Of a DNA stretch of 64,000 bases, positions 1 through 12,100 are shown one piece after another. This DNA comes from Dromaius novaehollandiae (taxonomy: Eukaryota; Chordata; Aves; Casuariiformes; Dromaiidae): NCBI RefSeq assembly GCF_036370855.1, contig NC_088112.1, positions 17,662,469-17,726,468 on the forward strand. The letters run 5' to 3'. Both the position numbers and the translations under genes were made by a program. Below the pieces are notes generated by a model, which saw only the letters and a list, made by a program, of their open reading frames with translations, was not told the origin of the DNA and did not search any database. The first letter of the stretch is position 1. Each line of letters starts with the position of its first letter.

Positions 1-231
1 AAATACTTAAAAAGCAACTTGTGTTTTGCAGAAGAATAGCTATGTCATCTTCCTGTGAATAACGCAGGGTGTTCACATCTCCATGGCAATTGGACATGAT
101 AAAACAAACAGATGTTCTGAGGTCCTCTGCAAGAAACATCCTGCGAAGGTTGGAGGGTTCATACTCATAAAGCGCATATATTCCACTGCCTTCACATTTC
201 TTAAAACCAGTAAGGTCTGCCACGGGGCACA
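1..231 (-). CDS. Possible minus-strand internal exon of an unidentified gene, cut by the window edge
   Basis: Read on the minus strand, a frame is open for about 77 codons from 231 to the left edge, while the two other frames on that strand hit stops. It is preceded by an acceptor-like sequence: a T-rich tract followed by TAG at 234-232. The peptide contains the stretches TGFKKCEGSGIYALYEYE and FIMSNCHGDVNTLRY and has several cysteines. I do not recognise the family. It does not match CNOT6, the gene that lies divergently beyond GFPT2 in human, as far as I can recall that protein. An open frame of this length can arise by chance, so this is a candidate only. Confidence 0.3.
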
Positions 232-1704
232 CTACAAATCATGAGAGAAACAAATACAGACCTGAAGAGAATTAAGGCTGGAAAGATTTTTATTAGCTTC
301 ATTTTAAAAATATTGGAGAAGGTTTTAGGAATAAGGCGCTTGACTCAACATGCTTATCCTTTATTTCCATCTACCTTAATCCTATCTTCAGCTTTCATTT
401 CATACCCTAATTCCTTTCCTCTTTCAGAAATGAACAGAGGTATCTCTTAAATTCCTCCCTTCCCCGTCTCGTTCTTTCGCCAGGAATCTCTGCAGGCTGC
501 AGTATTGCAGCCCCGTGAGGAAGACTACCGATGCGACATACCCGCTTCAGACACGCTATACATTTTTTCCTGTGTGTTTTTGTGGACACATACGCGTGCA
601 CACACACGGGCACACACACAAGCCCAATTCCCCAGCAGTGTTTGCAGGAGGCAGTGAGAGGTCACGGCACCCGAGTGAATCTGAGCCTCCGTTTGAGCAA
701 TGCCAGGCTCTGCTGACCTTGCTACGCAGCTGCAGAGCCGCAGAGGGGCTCCAGGCAGCTCAGGGCGGGTTTCTGGGCTGGGAAAGCCCTGCAGAGGTTT
801 CAGGCTGCGTTCATTACCCGGCTAACGGAGGTGAGGAGGAAGAGGAGGAAAGCGGCGCGGCGAGGAAAGGGCTTACTCAAACCCAGCTGCTGCGGCCAGA
901 GCGGTCCCACGGCCTCCAGGCTCCCAGACAGCATCTCGCCCACATCGTTTCTCATCTTTCTTCACCTTCTTAAAGGCATTTGACGGGCTGCAGTTGCTGA
1001 GACAGCCCAGCCGTAGTGAGAGGCTCTCCGATGTGCATTTGAAGACTGGAGCATAAATAAAATCTGTTCTGGAGAGCTAGCCCGGCTCCGGTGACAAGCC
1101 TGGGGGAGAAGGGCTCAGAGTCTGCCCTGCACCTCCTGGCCGGAGGAAGCCCCAGAGCCTGGGGAGCTGTCAGAGTTGCTCTCACTTCGTGTAAATGGCA
1201 GAGAAGAGAGAATGTTATCCCCGAAGAACAGAAAGAGGCATTAAAAGTACATTCACCGCACTTTCTATTTTTTTGGTACCGCTTTAGTTTCAGATTTATA
1301 AGGGGTTGGAGTTTATCATCTTCCTGTATGACGGCCCTACCTGGAAAAAAGCAACAGAATAACAGTCATTTTAGCAGCTAGCCCTAGGCTGGTTCCCGCA
1401 TGCGCCAAACCCACCTGTCCAAGCCTTCAGCTGCTTGCAGTTGGCCATCCATCCTAGTTAAAGCTATTAAAATACCTAAAGACTTTTTTTCCCCAGGAAT
1501 TTGATGAAATTGAATGTAATTAATTTCCTCATTTCTAAGAAGCGGTTAAATTATTTTTGTTCCACATTAGCGAATGATGAAGCTCTCAGGATGGAAACAT
1601 TTTCCTGGCACACTGAAGCAATAGTAATATTTTGCACTTAAAGCATCGGCATTCATCTGAGGGTCACAAAACATCTTGCAAAGGTGGATGAATGTAAGGG
1701 CTGG
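232..1704. other. Intergenic or intronic sequence without a recognisable gene
   Basis: No family is recognisable in either strand. The part from about 640 to 1150 is GC-richer than its surroundings and carries a 152-codon plus-strand frame (515-973) with low-complexity Glu and Ser stretches, which I regard as chance. Confidence 0.5.
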
Positions 1705-1805
1705 TATGTGTATATATATATACATGCCTACATATATTTATTCATGCACACACACATACATACATATATATATACATACATATATATATATATACATATA
1801 TATAT
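1705..1805. repeat. Compound TA/CA microsatellite
   Basis: The tract alternates TATA and CACA/TACA dinucleotide and tetranucleotide units with interruptions. It is the only source of the Tyr/Ile/His-rich open frames here. Confidence 0.9.
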
Positions 1806-2039
1806 GGGCCATCTGTCACTGGCATTTCTATCGCTATCTGTTGTCCATAGCTCCAGCCCCAGCTGTTTCCGGCTGGGCTGAAAGCTGACTCTCACCAAGG
1901 AAATACGGTAACTTCCAGACCTCTGAATTCTTTCAGGGTGGTTTAAAAAGTTTGAAAACACTCATTCTGCCTCTTTCCCCCCATTCCCACAGAAGAAAAA
2001 AGACTGGGAATTTTGTATTATGCTTTTTGTTTCAACACC

Positions 2040-2990
2040 GCCCCCCCGGCTGCAAGTTTTGGATCAAACGGCCCCAGCTGGCTGGGAGGCTGCCGGGGCG
2101 GCTTGGGGAGGGGGGTCGCTGATTCTGTTCGGCGGTTTCAATTTCATCCCTAAGCTGAAAGAAAACAAATGTTGAAACCGCCATTTCTTTATTAAAAGCA
2201 ATGCGGTTTTCCAGCCAACCCTAAGTTAAAAAAACAAACGGAAACAAATGTGACCCAATCCTTTGCGATAAGGAAAATCCTTTCTGACGCGGGGAAGACA
2301 CCGGCGTGCCCCGGCTCCGGGCAGCTGCGGGGGACGAGGTCGGCGCGGGGCCTCCGAGGGGTTTTTCCTCTCCGGGGAAGCTGGCGGGGAGGCCCCTCGC
2401 CCCCTGCCTCTCCCCTGCACCCCCTTCCTCTTATCCCACCGGTACCGCGGGCCGCGGTCCCCGGCCGAGGGCATGTGCCGTCCGCCAGCCCGCCAGCCCC
2501 CGGGCTGATGTCAAGGGACCGGCTCCCACTTGTTTTTCTGAGCAATTTACTGTAAAACCTCCTCGCTTTGCTGCGGAGATTTCCTTCTCCTGCATTTACC
2601 TTCCACACTTCTTGCCGGCCTCTCCTCCGGCCTCCTTTTCTTTTAAACTTTTGAGCTGATCCTTCTGCTCCGCGCATGCAAAACGTGAGAAACCTCCTCC
2701 CTCGGCTGCTCTCCTCCGAGGCAGCTTTGCAGGGAAGGGGGTGAATAGACGCTTTCAGTCTTTCCGACCCGCCTGACGCCGGAAAGCGTCGGCTGCCAGC
2801 GGAGAGGTGCGCAAAGGGCAGCGAACGTGTCCGAAAGCCGCCTCGCTCCACGGTTTCCCTCCCCAGCTGCTCACAGAGCAACGCTGGCAGTGAGTTTCCC
2901 CGTGTTGTCTCACAGGGCTGGACGCTCCTCACTCGCGCGGCCTGACGATCGGGCCCCTTTATAAACACGTACAAACGCATACGGCACAAA
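2040..2990 (-). promoter_or_regulatory. CpG island, possible minus-strand promoter
   Basis: The region is markedly GC-rich and dense in CpG compared with the AT-rich flanks. On the minus strand a TATAAAG box lies near 2957-2963, followed downstream by GC-rich sequence and by a donor-like AAG|GTAAAT near 2604. This arrangement would suit the 5' end of a gene transcribed to the left, the same direction as the candidate exon at 1-231. The long minus-strand frame across the island (2192-2989) has no recognisable domain and probably reflects scarcity of AT-rich stop codons. Promoter activity and direction are inferred. Confidence 0.45.
2131..2182. repeat. Perfect 11-bp inverted repeat with 30-bp spacer
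   Basis: GGCGGTTTCAA at 2131-2141 is exactly complementary to TTGAAACCGCC at 2172-2182. The spacer is A/G-rich on its right side. It lies at the edge of the CpG island and may be a palindromic protein-binding site; no known factor is assigned. Confidence 0.6.
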
Positions 2991-5900
2991 ATGGAGAGGC
3001 TGCACGGGCTCCTGCGCAGTATTCACTCTTCAGGGCAGACTAGTTTCATTCACGCTATAGATGTTCAGCAGGGAAAGTCGCCCGGGTCGGCCCGATGAGC
3101 AATGACGAAGTGTAACCCGCGAATAGGAAGGTCTTTCCAGCTGCTTTCCAGCAAGTGAAATGAATCCAACCCGGACAGGCCCGTATCACCCATATTCACC
3201 CATCCGTGAGCAGACCAAGTTGCATAACAGCATTCAACGCTCAGCAATTTCCGAAGTGAGAAGATAAGGGGATATATCACATTTAATTACGAAAGCAGCA
3301 AAGTCAGTTCAGAGATTGAGACTTAGGAGCAGCTGAGAGTGTGGAAATAAAACAGACCTATTTCAAAATACTCTTTAAGATCCTTTGCCAAACATCTATT
3401 CTTATTCACCTTTCCACAAACACTAGCCTTTCTAATTAAAAAGAGAAAAAATTCCACTATTATGAACTGCTGACTGTCAGTAGGAGAAAAAACATCTGTC
3501 TTGTGTTAGTTTCAGAAGGATTTTATTTTCCCAAAATGCCTCCTTTTTATAGGCTTTAGCTTTATTAATACTATAAATGCAACAAATTATATCATTTTAA
3601 ATACCCACCACATTTTATTCAAAACGAGCAGTACACCTGGCTTTTAATAGCCACGGTTGTAAGCCATGGAAGTGAAATCCTGATGAAATGCAGTGAGATC
3701 TGTGGAAGCTTTGCCCCGGCTTTGCTGGAGGCAGCGTTGCCCTTCTGCTCTCCCTCAGTGTCATTTCTTTCTCCAAACATGAAGAGGGCATCCAGCTCCT
3801 GCTGCCTCCTTTAACACAGCTCTGGACCTAAACCAGGATGGCCCAGCCATCGCTTCTTTTCCATCCACAGGTTTATCCGATCCCCCAAAGCCGTCCCCCA
3901 TCCTCCTGCTGCTTTGCCGAAGGGAAGCGCACACCCAAAGCCGTTCCCAGGCCACCCGCCTGGGCTATGGCTAGATGAAACGCAGGCAGGCCCGTTAGGT
4001 CTGAGGCTACAGCTACCCTGTGTGGAAATCAGCATAGCCATCTCGGTGTCTAATCTCGCTCATGCCAAGGTACTCTGAGTATCTGTAGTGCGTCCTGCAA
4101 TGTACAAGCTGGACAGAGCTTCTGTCCTTCTGGGACTCATCCACAGCTTCCAGCAAAGCTGGTTTTCCCAAACACCAGCAGCTAAAAAGAGCTCTTTCCT
4201 CTCTTCAGCAGCTCAAGAGTCACCACCTTCCAGGGCATTTCCTAAAATAAAGAAATGGAGATGCTACACCACTAAGAAATGGAGGTTACAAATGTTGCCT
4301 GGGTTGGCAAACAGTTGGTCCTTTGGTGTCTAAACCCCATTCTTCAGTGCTGGGTACAACAACAGAGCATGGCCTGCATGACTCCCATCACCAGTAAAGA
4401 TGCTCGTCATCTAGAGTCTAGGAAAGACTCGAAACTCTCTGGGTAACAGCACAAGTTTCTACAGACACATAAAATGCCTCGTTCGAATATTTTATTTAGC
4501 TTGGTTTGTTTTCCAGTTTCCACTTCAGCCCTTGGAACTAGGCTGGTTTTCACACCTGAGGCTCGCAAAAAGGTCTGTTGACCAGCACTAGGCACAAGGG
4601 AAGGGAGGTAAGGGAAGGCTGGCAGAGAGGACGCTGCCTCCAGCACCCGGAGTGCTTTGCAGCTGAGTAATTATTTATGCACCTAAAATGTCACTAGCTG
4701 GAGCACTGATTGGAACAACAGACCAGAGCGGTAAGAACCGTTTCATGTTGAAGGAATTGGATTTCTTCAACAAGCATTGCATTCACAGAAGGAATTTTTA
4801 AATGGAGCCACTGCTCTGCCTCTTGTCCCGGGGCCCTGATCCATAGCCTGCTGCAGCCAATGGGAGTCTTTCCATTGACTTAAAAACATTTTGGATCAAA
4901 TCTGAGGTAAAGAAACACTAGATTTGCTGCACAGAAAAATAATTAGAAAAATTCTGTTGGCTACAGTTATTGCCATCTTGCATGTTTGTGGATTTGTCTG
5001 GCTGGACACATGGTTACAAAGAAAGAATGAGGACTACACACATCTCCCCCTAGAGAACCAACTTCCCTTATTCCCATCTGACCAAACCACCAACCCCAGC
5101 AAACATCTTGACACCAGATTCTTTTTTAAGATGTTTGCTAATCTGCAATGGAAATAAGAATAAAAGAGCCAGATTCCATTGTTACTTAAACTGGGGAGGG
5201 TGGACAGTGCATAAATGCGGGGCAAAATCTGCTCAAAGAACTCTAGATAAATCCATCTTGCCCACAGAAACATTTCAGCTAGAGATGCACTCAGCTGGGA
5301 CATGGCCTAGAAGAGATCCGATCTCTTCTTGCATTTGTTTCAGTGTGGGGTTGTCTTGTCTTCCCAGCTCCGGCTGGGAGAGAGGGAGCGATTCCCGGGC
5401 TGAGGAGGACGGCCGGTGGCGGGTGCAGCGTCCGTGCTGCTGACACACGGCGCTGGTTGGGGCTTAGGGGACCGGGACCTTCGCTCCAGTTTGGCCACAG
5501 GCCCACTGGGTGACTTGCTCACTCACTTTTGTTCTCTAGTCTCACTGGAGGCATTTGATCTACTCTGCAGCTAGATGTTTCCTGGCAGCCTAGGTGCTCC
5601 ACAACTATTGTTTTCTTCCCTCTCCGCTCCTGGACGCTCCATAGCGCAACGTTGCGTAACGCAGGCTCCGGAGGCGCGCTCCAGTTAGAAGCAAACTCTG
5701 CTGTTGGAGTCCAAGCCTTTCCTGAAAACCTCATACTTCTGCTGACAGATGTTTTGCTCATGCCCAGTTTTACACCCCCTTAATCTGCTTTTTTCTATCT
5801 ACTGGGAGAAATGGTTTCTCACTGAAAAAAAATAATGTTTACGTATGATGAAATAATGACCATGCCGGTGAAGCAGCCATTAGTCAGACATCTGAGCTAC

Positions 5901-8539
5901 CGGTGCTTGTTACTCATAGTGAATACAGCCTTAGTTTTCTCTGTGTACTTCCTTGCTAAGGGTCAAGCTGAACAACTGTGTAACCGGTGTATCTTCAGTG
6001 AGTTCGATGGTGGTCCACCTGCCTGTGCTAGAGCTGGATCTGCCCCAGTGTCCGCATGGCTGGTAAAGATCCAGTTGTCTTTTTTCACTTGGACTTCAGC
6101 AAATGACAGTTAATCAGGAGAAAGATTAAACTGAAATATATATTCTGAACCTTTGATTGCCTTGAGCCAGTGAGAAGCTGTGGTTAACTTTAATCTTTTA
6201 AATGTTCAAATGCAAATTCAGAAATCTGCATTGATATTTTTTGTTGGCATGTCCAAAGGATTGTGAAACAGGAAATTAAGAGCACAATAACTTAAACAAA
6301 AGCTTATGGAGACATAATGGCAGTGGAACAGATAATGAATCAGAGTGAAGGTTGCGCTGTTCAAAGAAGCCTGTAAAAGCTGGGTACCAGTTCAATGGGA
6401 TTTGGGGACCTACTGCCCCTCGGGTTTCTGGAAAATCCCAGCCTAAAGCAGCTACTAACATTTTATTGCAAGTTATATCCGCATAGTAAAAAAATATAAA
6501 AATTCTTAATAAAATCAGCTTTGCTCTGACCTTGTGCTGAGTCCCAGCTAGAGCCTTTTACATGCAATGCCTGTGGGTATTCCTGGAATCCACTGTCTGC
6601 AGCAGAGGCTTTGATTTGTATTGTACGGCAGTAACAGAGACGGTCTTCGTCTTCCTGAACACACTGGAGAGATGCTACTGTGCAATTGTTTCTTATTACT
6701 GATACTGGGCTGCAGGCTTACAAAATGTAAGATGTAAAATGAATCCAGGGTTTTTGATCCTGTACATTTTGATTTTGCATTGGCGATTGATCCCTAGTGT
6801 CATTCATCACACTGAAGTGTGGCATAAGTATCGCTTATACATGACGGTTACCTTTCTAATTTACTTACGGAGATGTAGTAAGTGATAGATGTTATCGTGA
6901 GGAACAGGTGTCATGAGTGAGCACACTCATACCGGCAATAAGTTACAAGTCACGAAAGACTAACTCTGCAGCAACAGATGAATCATCATTAGCTGTCTCT
7001 GCAATATTTCTAATTGGAAACAGGCCATTAGTTTTCTACCTACAACCAGCAATGGGTTAACCAGTCATTTTTATTACTGAATTACACCTCAGCAGGCCTG
7101 AGTCTGATACTGTTTGCAGTCACCTGGGGCTAGAGGTGGCATTGCTCCAAGCACTGTGGACGGGGTGCTCCCAGCACAGGGAACGGGGCTCTTTTGTACA
7201 TAACACAGGAGGAGGATGTGATCCTACTGATATCCCACTAATAAAAATAAATAAAGCTTTTACTAGCCAGTGAGCTAGTCTGAGTCCACGGGGAAATGAA
7301 TTCTGGAGTTAGTAATGTCTCCCTTTTTCATGGTGTCAGTCTCACCATCTGTAGTAGTCTGTGATTATGTCTGGACCCGCAGAGCTGAGGAATTCTGGAG
7401 CTGTGTGTGCGTGTGTGTGTGTGCGTGTGTGTGTGAGCCATTCGGCATCTGGAATCGATTGTGCCACAGTCATCCTGAGCTGAGCTGGAGGCCAAAAGAG
7501 CGTCCGAATGCACTGGTGCATTTTTTTTCCTTCATGTCTGTGGGATTATTAAAGCACAGAACCCCCCAAACCCCAAACCCCAACATCCCTAATCCGCACA
7601 AGTTGGCTTCACATTCTTCAGTTTTAAGGGTCAAATTGTGACTCTTGCATAGGGGCTGGATAAACATGCTTTGCAGGGAGACCTCCCTCCTCCTGCCCTT
7701 TCAAAGAGCACCCACCGTTCCCAGGTGCACAGCACCCACGAAAAGCAGGTTGGAAGGGATAGCCAGAGCTGCCATGGAAGGATGTGCAGCTGCATTTCAC
7801 CTCTTTGCACCACTCAGATAGCCAAAAGGACCACAGGAAGATGGGAGGCAGCTCCTCTAGAAGCCCACGTATATCTCTGCAATACACATCACCTCTCTGA
7901 TGTCTGCATCTTAATCCTCTTGAATAGATAGATACACACCAGGAAGGAAGGGGGAGTGTAGAGAGAGGAACGAGAAAGGCAGAAAGTGTGGCTGGTGTGC
8001 TCTCATGCAGCTCCACATGGAGACTGAGCAACACGGGGACATTCAGCCAGTCTTGGGACTGCTCTTAATTACCCTGGGCACCATGTCAGGCTTTGGCTGC
8101 CACCAGAGTGCTGCTGGCACACAGGGACTTTTGCCCCTTTGGCTTTTCTGTGTTCAGTTTTACAGCTGACAAGCCCTAAGGGTGTTTTGGACGAGCACTG
8201 TCTCAGCAGGATGCACAGAGAGACTTTGGCACCGTGGTACGTAGGGGAACAGGATGCAGATTGCACTGGTGGGCCCTTCTCTGCATGTTGTTGCTGTGGT
8301 CGTCTCAGACCAGGCAGGATGGAGTTTGTTATGGCTTTTTAATGTATTTGATTACACAAGTAGTATAAATGAAACAGTGAAAAAGCTTTCAAAGCCTAGA
8401 AGCTTGGTTAAGTTCCTTATGGGTCATTCGATAATACCTGTGGGGCTAAGAACAGCAAGACACCTTTGTGGCACATGCTGCAAGGACTTATGGTGGCAGA
8501 AATCTGGGTGTAACTAATTTATCCTACAGGACAGTCCTC
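2991..8539. other. Non-coding stretch, no gene recognised
   Basis: Open frames are short and lack domain similarity. A GC-richer patch lies at about 5350-5500. The segment near 4858-4905 resembles an ancient dispersed motif (see findings). Nothing else stands out apart from the GT microsatellite listed separately. Confidence 0.5.
7402..7435. repeat. GT microsatellite
   Basis: Alternating GT dinucleotides with two GC interruptions. Confidence 0.9.
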
Positions 8540-9150
8540 TTCCAGCTCAGTAATGCCACAATATGTAGTGTAGTTAGTTGTTTTTTTTCCTCTATTAGCA
8601 TATTCCAAAACCTCATTGCTCAGATGGTTAGAAACCCCCAGATTCCCAGCCTAGACCATTCCATGGTCAGTTACCCTCATTTGTTTCTGTGCCAACACTG
8701 CTCTTAAATAGCTTTTCTCTCTCACAGGTGTTATCTTTCCCATGTATTTATAGAAAGCAATCAGTGCCCATTCTCGGTTGTGTAGACTGAAGATGTCAGT
8801 TCTCAAAATCTGTCTTGGAGGAACTCACCTTGGGACCTGGGGAGTCAGTCTGTCCCTTTTCTGCTGCTGGTTCAGTATTTCCCTCTTCAACACAGAACTG
8901 GTGTTTTATCTTTAGCCAGGGGAAATTATTTGATTAATAATTCCTTGTTAATTGCCATGTTCTCCAATTTATCTGAATTTCCTGGTGATACCTAATCGAA
9001 GGCTTTACTGAAGTCTTGGTAGCTGAGGTCTACCGTATTTGTCTTGTTTAGAAAATCACATACCAAGGAAAGATTCCGTTATGTAAGCTGGTTTACCTTT
9101 GATAACCTACAATAAGTATTTATCCTATTTTTCTACATCTGAATATGGAA
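8540..9150 (-). mobile_element. Degraded CR1/L3-type LINE fragment
   Basis: Several stretches read like the reverse complement of an old CR1-type LINE. They include TGTAGTTAGTTG, GCTCAGATGGTTAGAAA, TGTATTTATAGA with GCAATCA, and further right AAGGCTTTACTGAAGTC followed by a GATAACC-containing block. The order of the pieces matches a minus-orientation insertion. No long open frame survives. The assignment is by memory of the consensus style, so boundaries are approximate. Confidence 0.6.
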
Positions 9151-12100
9151 TAAGACCACAGGAACCCTCAGGTGTTATAATGGTTGATCCATGTGTGAAA
9201 TGCACTTATGACTCAATTAGCTGTATAATTTTTAAAGGCAAAGGAGAGATTCGAGGGAAATAGATATGTATCTTCTGGAAGCAAAATGAAAATACCTTGG
9301 CTTGTTAAATACAAGAAAATCCTCCATTCTGTTGGATTTGCAACAAGAATAAATCTGTTTCTCCCTACAGGTTTCCTTTTTGATGAATGACATTCGGAAG
9401 TCTTTGGGTCTTGACAGGTTAAATGAAACTGCAGATCTAGTGAGGGAGACCCTTTCCTAAAACTCACTATTTCTGCCTTCCTCACACTTTCTAGTTATCA
9501 TTTTTCCCCCTCTCTCCTGAACTGCCAAGCTGAGGGATTTGGTGCCTGGCAGCAGAGAGCAAGGAAGACCTCTGTAAAGAAAAGTAAGAATGTTCTAATT
9601 TCAAAACACAAAAATAAGAAGTGGAGGCTCAGTCCATGTATGAGGGGAGAGAGGTTGATCTGCCCATCCCTGCTTCACAGCTGCCTTGAGCCAAAGAGAA
9701 GGGGCAGACACAAATCCAAGCACCCTGGGAACTTCAGTGTGGGGCTTATAGAGCTCAGCACAGCTTTGCTAATCTGGAAATCGGAGCTCGTAGTGGGTCA
9801 AATACTGTGTGTTAGGTAGGATTGCCTTCCGTCTCTCTCGGGTGCTGCTTTCTGTGCCAGTCACTTTGGTATCCTGCAAAGCAATAGCGAGTCACCCAGA
9901 ATACAGCGTGCCGACCTCTGGGAGACTGAACAGCACATGAAAGCCAAACAGACGCTTGCTTCATAGATACAAGCCAAGGTCAACTCACATGTACTCTCGC
10001 ATGCTACTCGGACATTCAAGCTAATATGACTAATGAGCAGAAGGGAACTGCCCAGGTGCCAGGACTGAATTTCACTCTTTTTCAGAAATGCGAGAAGAGG
10101 AAGGCAGTTCTGAAGTGAGGTCTGGATTTGGCTGGCAGTTCTGTGGCTTTGCCATAGGAGTAAATCCAAACCCATGCTTTTTATGGGTAAAACTGTGCTG
10201 CAGTTTACCAAGAGAGATTAGCCAAAACTGAACATTGTAAATGTCACAAGAAACTGAATAGCAGCCTGATACAACTTTTCACTTTATTGCCTTCCAATTG
10301 CAGGAGTAAAATGCCCCCACAATCACGACTTAGTGATTCAAATATTCTTGAGCTATCAACCCCCCTGATCCTGCCACAGAATTTGTGCCAAACTAAAGCC
10401 AGCAAGTGATCAGTTAGGGATGTTTAAACTGAGAAAACAAATAAGCCCTGGTGTGTTCTGAAGAGATGCAGATTTTCACTGAGTATGAATCTTGACGACA
10501 TACATTCAGCAACAATCTGTTTTCTCCTGGCCTCAAAATCATGCCACAGATGCAAGTCACAGAAAAACAGCTGCTACAAAAGGGGATGTGTAAGTAGTTA
10601 CCATCAAAAAATCCACAAACCTAAACAAATGTGAACCAGTATAACGTCTCACTGCTTACCACAGCAGAGAGAGCAAATCTGCTCTGGAAGGGAAATGATG
10701 CAGAGTACCAATTCCCAAATCAGGAACATCCTAGCAAGACCTCCCACAGCAACAAGAGAATTAAAAATATCACTGAGAAAAGGGAAAGGTAGACAGCACT
10801 ACCTGAGCTGCACTGTCAGCTCTAGAGCCCCACAGCATTAGGATGATGACAACATTTACTGATTAAACCACTTCCACTTCGACACTGTCAGTAGCGTGTA
10901 CCACTGCAGCAGGGTGGTACTTCCAGCATCGTTACCATGCGCCTTTGCTTACCGTAGGCTGCTAGCGCAATACAAAGTGAGGTCTCCTAGATACGGTCTT
11001 CTGTGCACTAGCATAGTTAGTTCTGGTACAGGAAAGGGAGACAGCTCTGGAATTAAAAAGCTCTTGGCTTTTAATTTGGCCACTGGGAACATTGCCTTGT
11101 GGTATTGCAATGTCCGTTGGGAGCGACAGTCTGAAAGGATGCTGCAGACTCAGGTTGGGACTGGCAGGAGTTACTAAATCACATGAACTGCCGTGCAAAC
11201 ATGTGACTAAAAATAAAGAGGACCCTCAAGCACACAGAAATTAGCCAGCCTGCAGTTACAGGGTCATTCTTTGAAAGGCTTGAGCTGACACAGTCAATAT
11301 TAGCCATTTTCACATCAGTGGAAAACAAATGCCAGTGAATGAGCTCTTTGACATTGTACCTGTTATATGATAGCTCATCAAAGTGGGATAAGCACTGGGC
11401 TATACATAAATTCATTACGAAGCATTATACAATAGACAATGTATTCCGAGTCTCAATCTTAAAATCTCAAAATGAAGCCAGCTATTTGTACTCTTGGCTT
11501 TTTGATTTCCTTTAATTACCTCAGCCCTTGCCTCTTGATTAGCACTCCTGCTAAAGGGTACTACAGGGAATGCCCAGCTCCCTTCCTGGTGTGGCAGTAA
11601 AGTCTCCAACTATCTATGCTTGGATATTGGAGTCTTGGGGTTGGGAGCTCTGTCGAATAGTCACTAACGATGATTTTGGCAGCTGCAATGACCTATTGGA
11701 CTCTAATGTCTTGACTTCCACTTTAGAGAGGGAGGGAATTTGCCTCCCAGCCATCTCATGGTTATGTACTGCGGAGCTTTCTTCATAAGTCTTTGTGGGC
11801 CCATGAAGTTTACAAATATGTGAAAAAGAAGATGCCATATAACATTTTCTCCTGCCTAAGTATCTACCACATAACTCTGTAATGCTCAGCTCTTTGCAAT
11901 ATCAAAAGAAGAGTTCATGAAAATTCAGAGGAAAAGCTCCCCAATTCCCTGAAGTGAAAATGGGAACAACATCTTCTGAAAGCCCATCCTCAGCAGCCAA
12001 ACTCTGATCCAACACAGATGTAGCTGAATATTGTAGAAGATTATTGTTTTATATATTGTTTCTCTTGCTTTATCATTCTCTACATTTTTACGGGCTAGCC

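Noticed and set aside
515-973. 152-codon plus-strand open frame
   Set aside because: Low-complexity Glu/Ser content, several overlapping frames, no domain and no splice or promoter context.
1676-1961. Open frames rich in Tyr, Ile and His
   Set aside because: They are translations of the TA/CA microsatellite.
2192-2989. 265-codon minus-strand open frame in the left CpG island
   Set aside because: Same compositional reason; no family resemblance. A short real first exon within it is possible but cannot be shown.
4924-5157. 77-codon frame beginning with a hydrophobic stretch like a membrane anchor
   Set aside because: No continuation, no recognisable family and AT-rich chance hydrophobicity.
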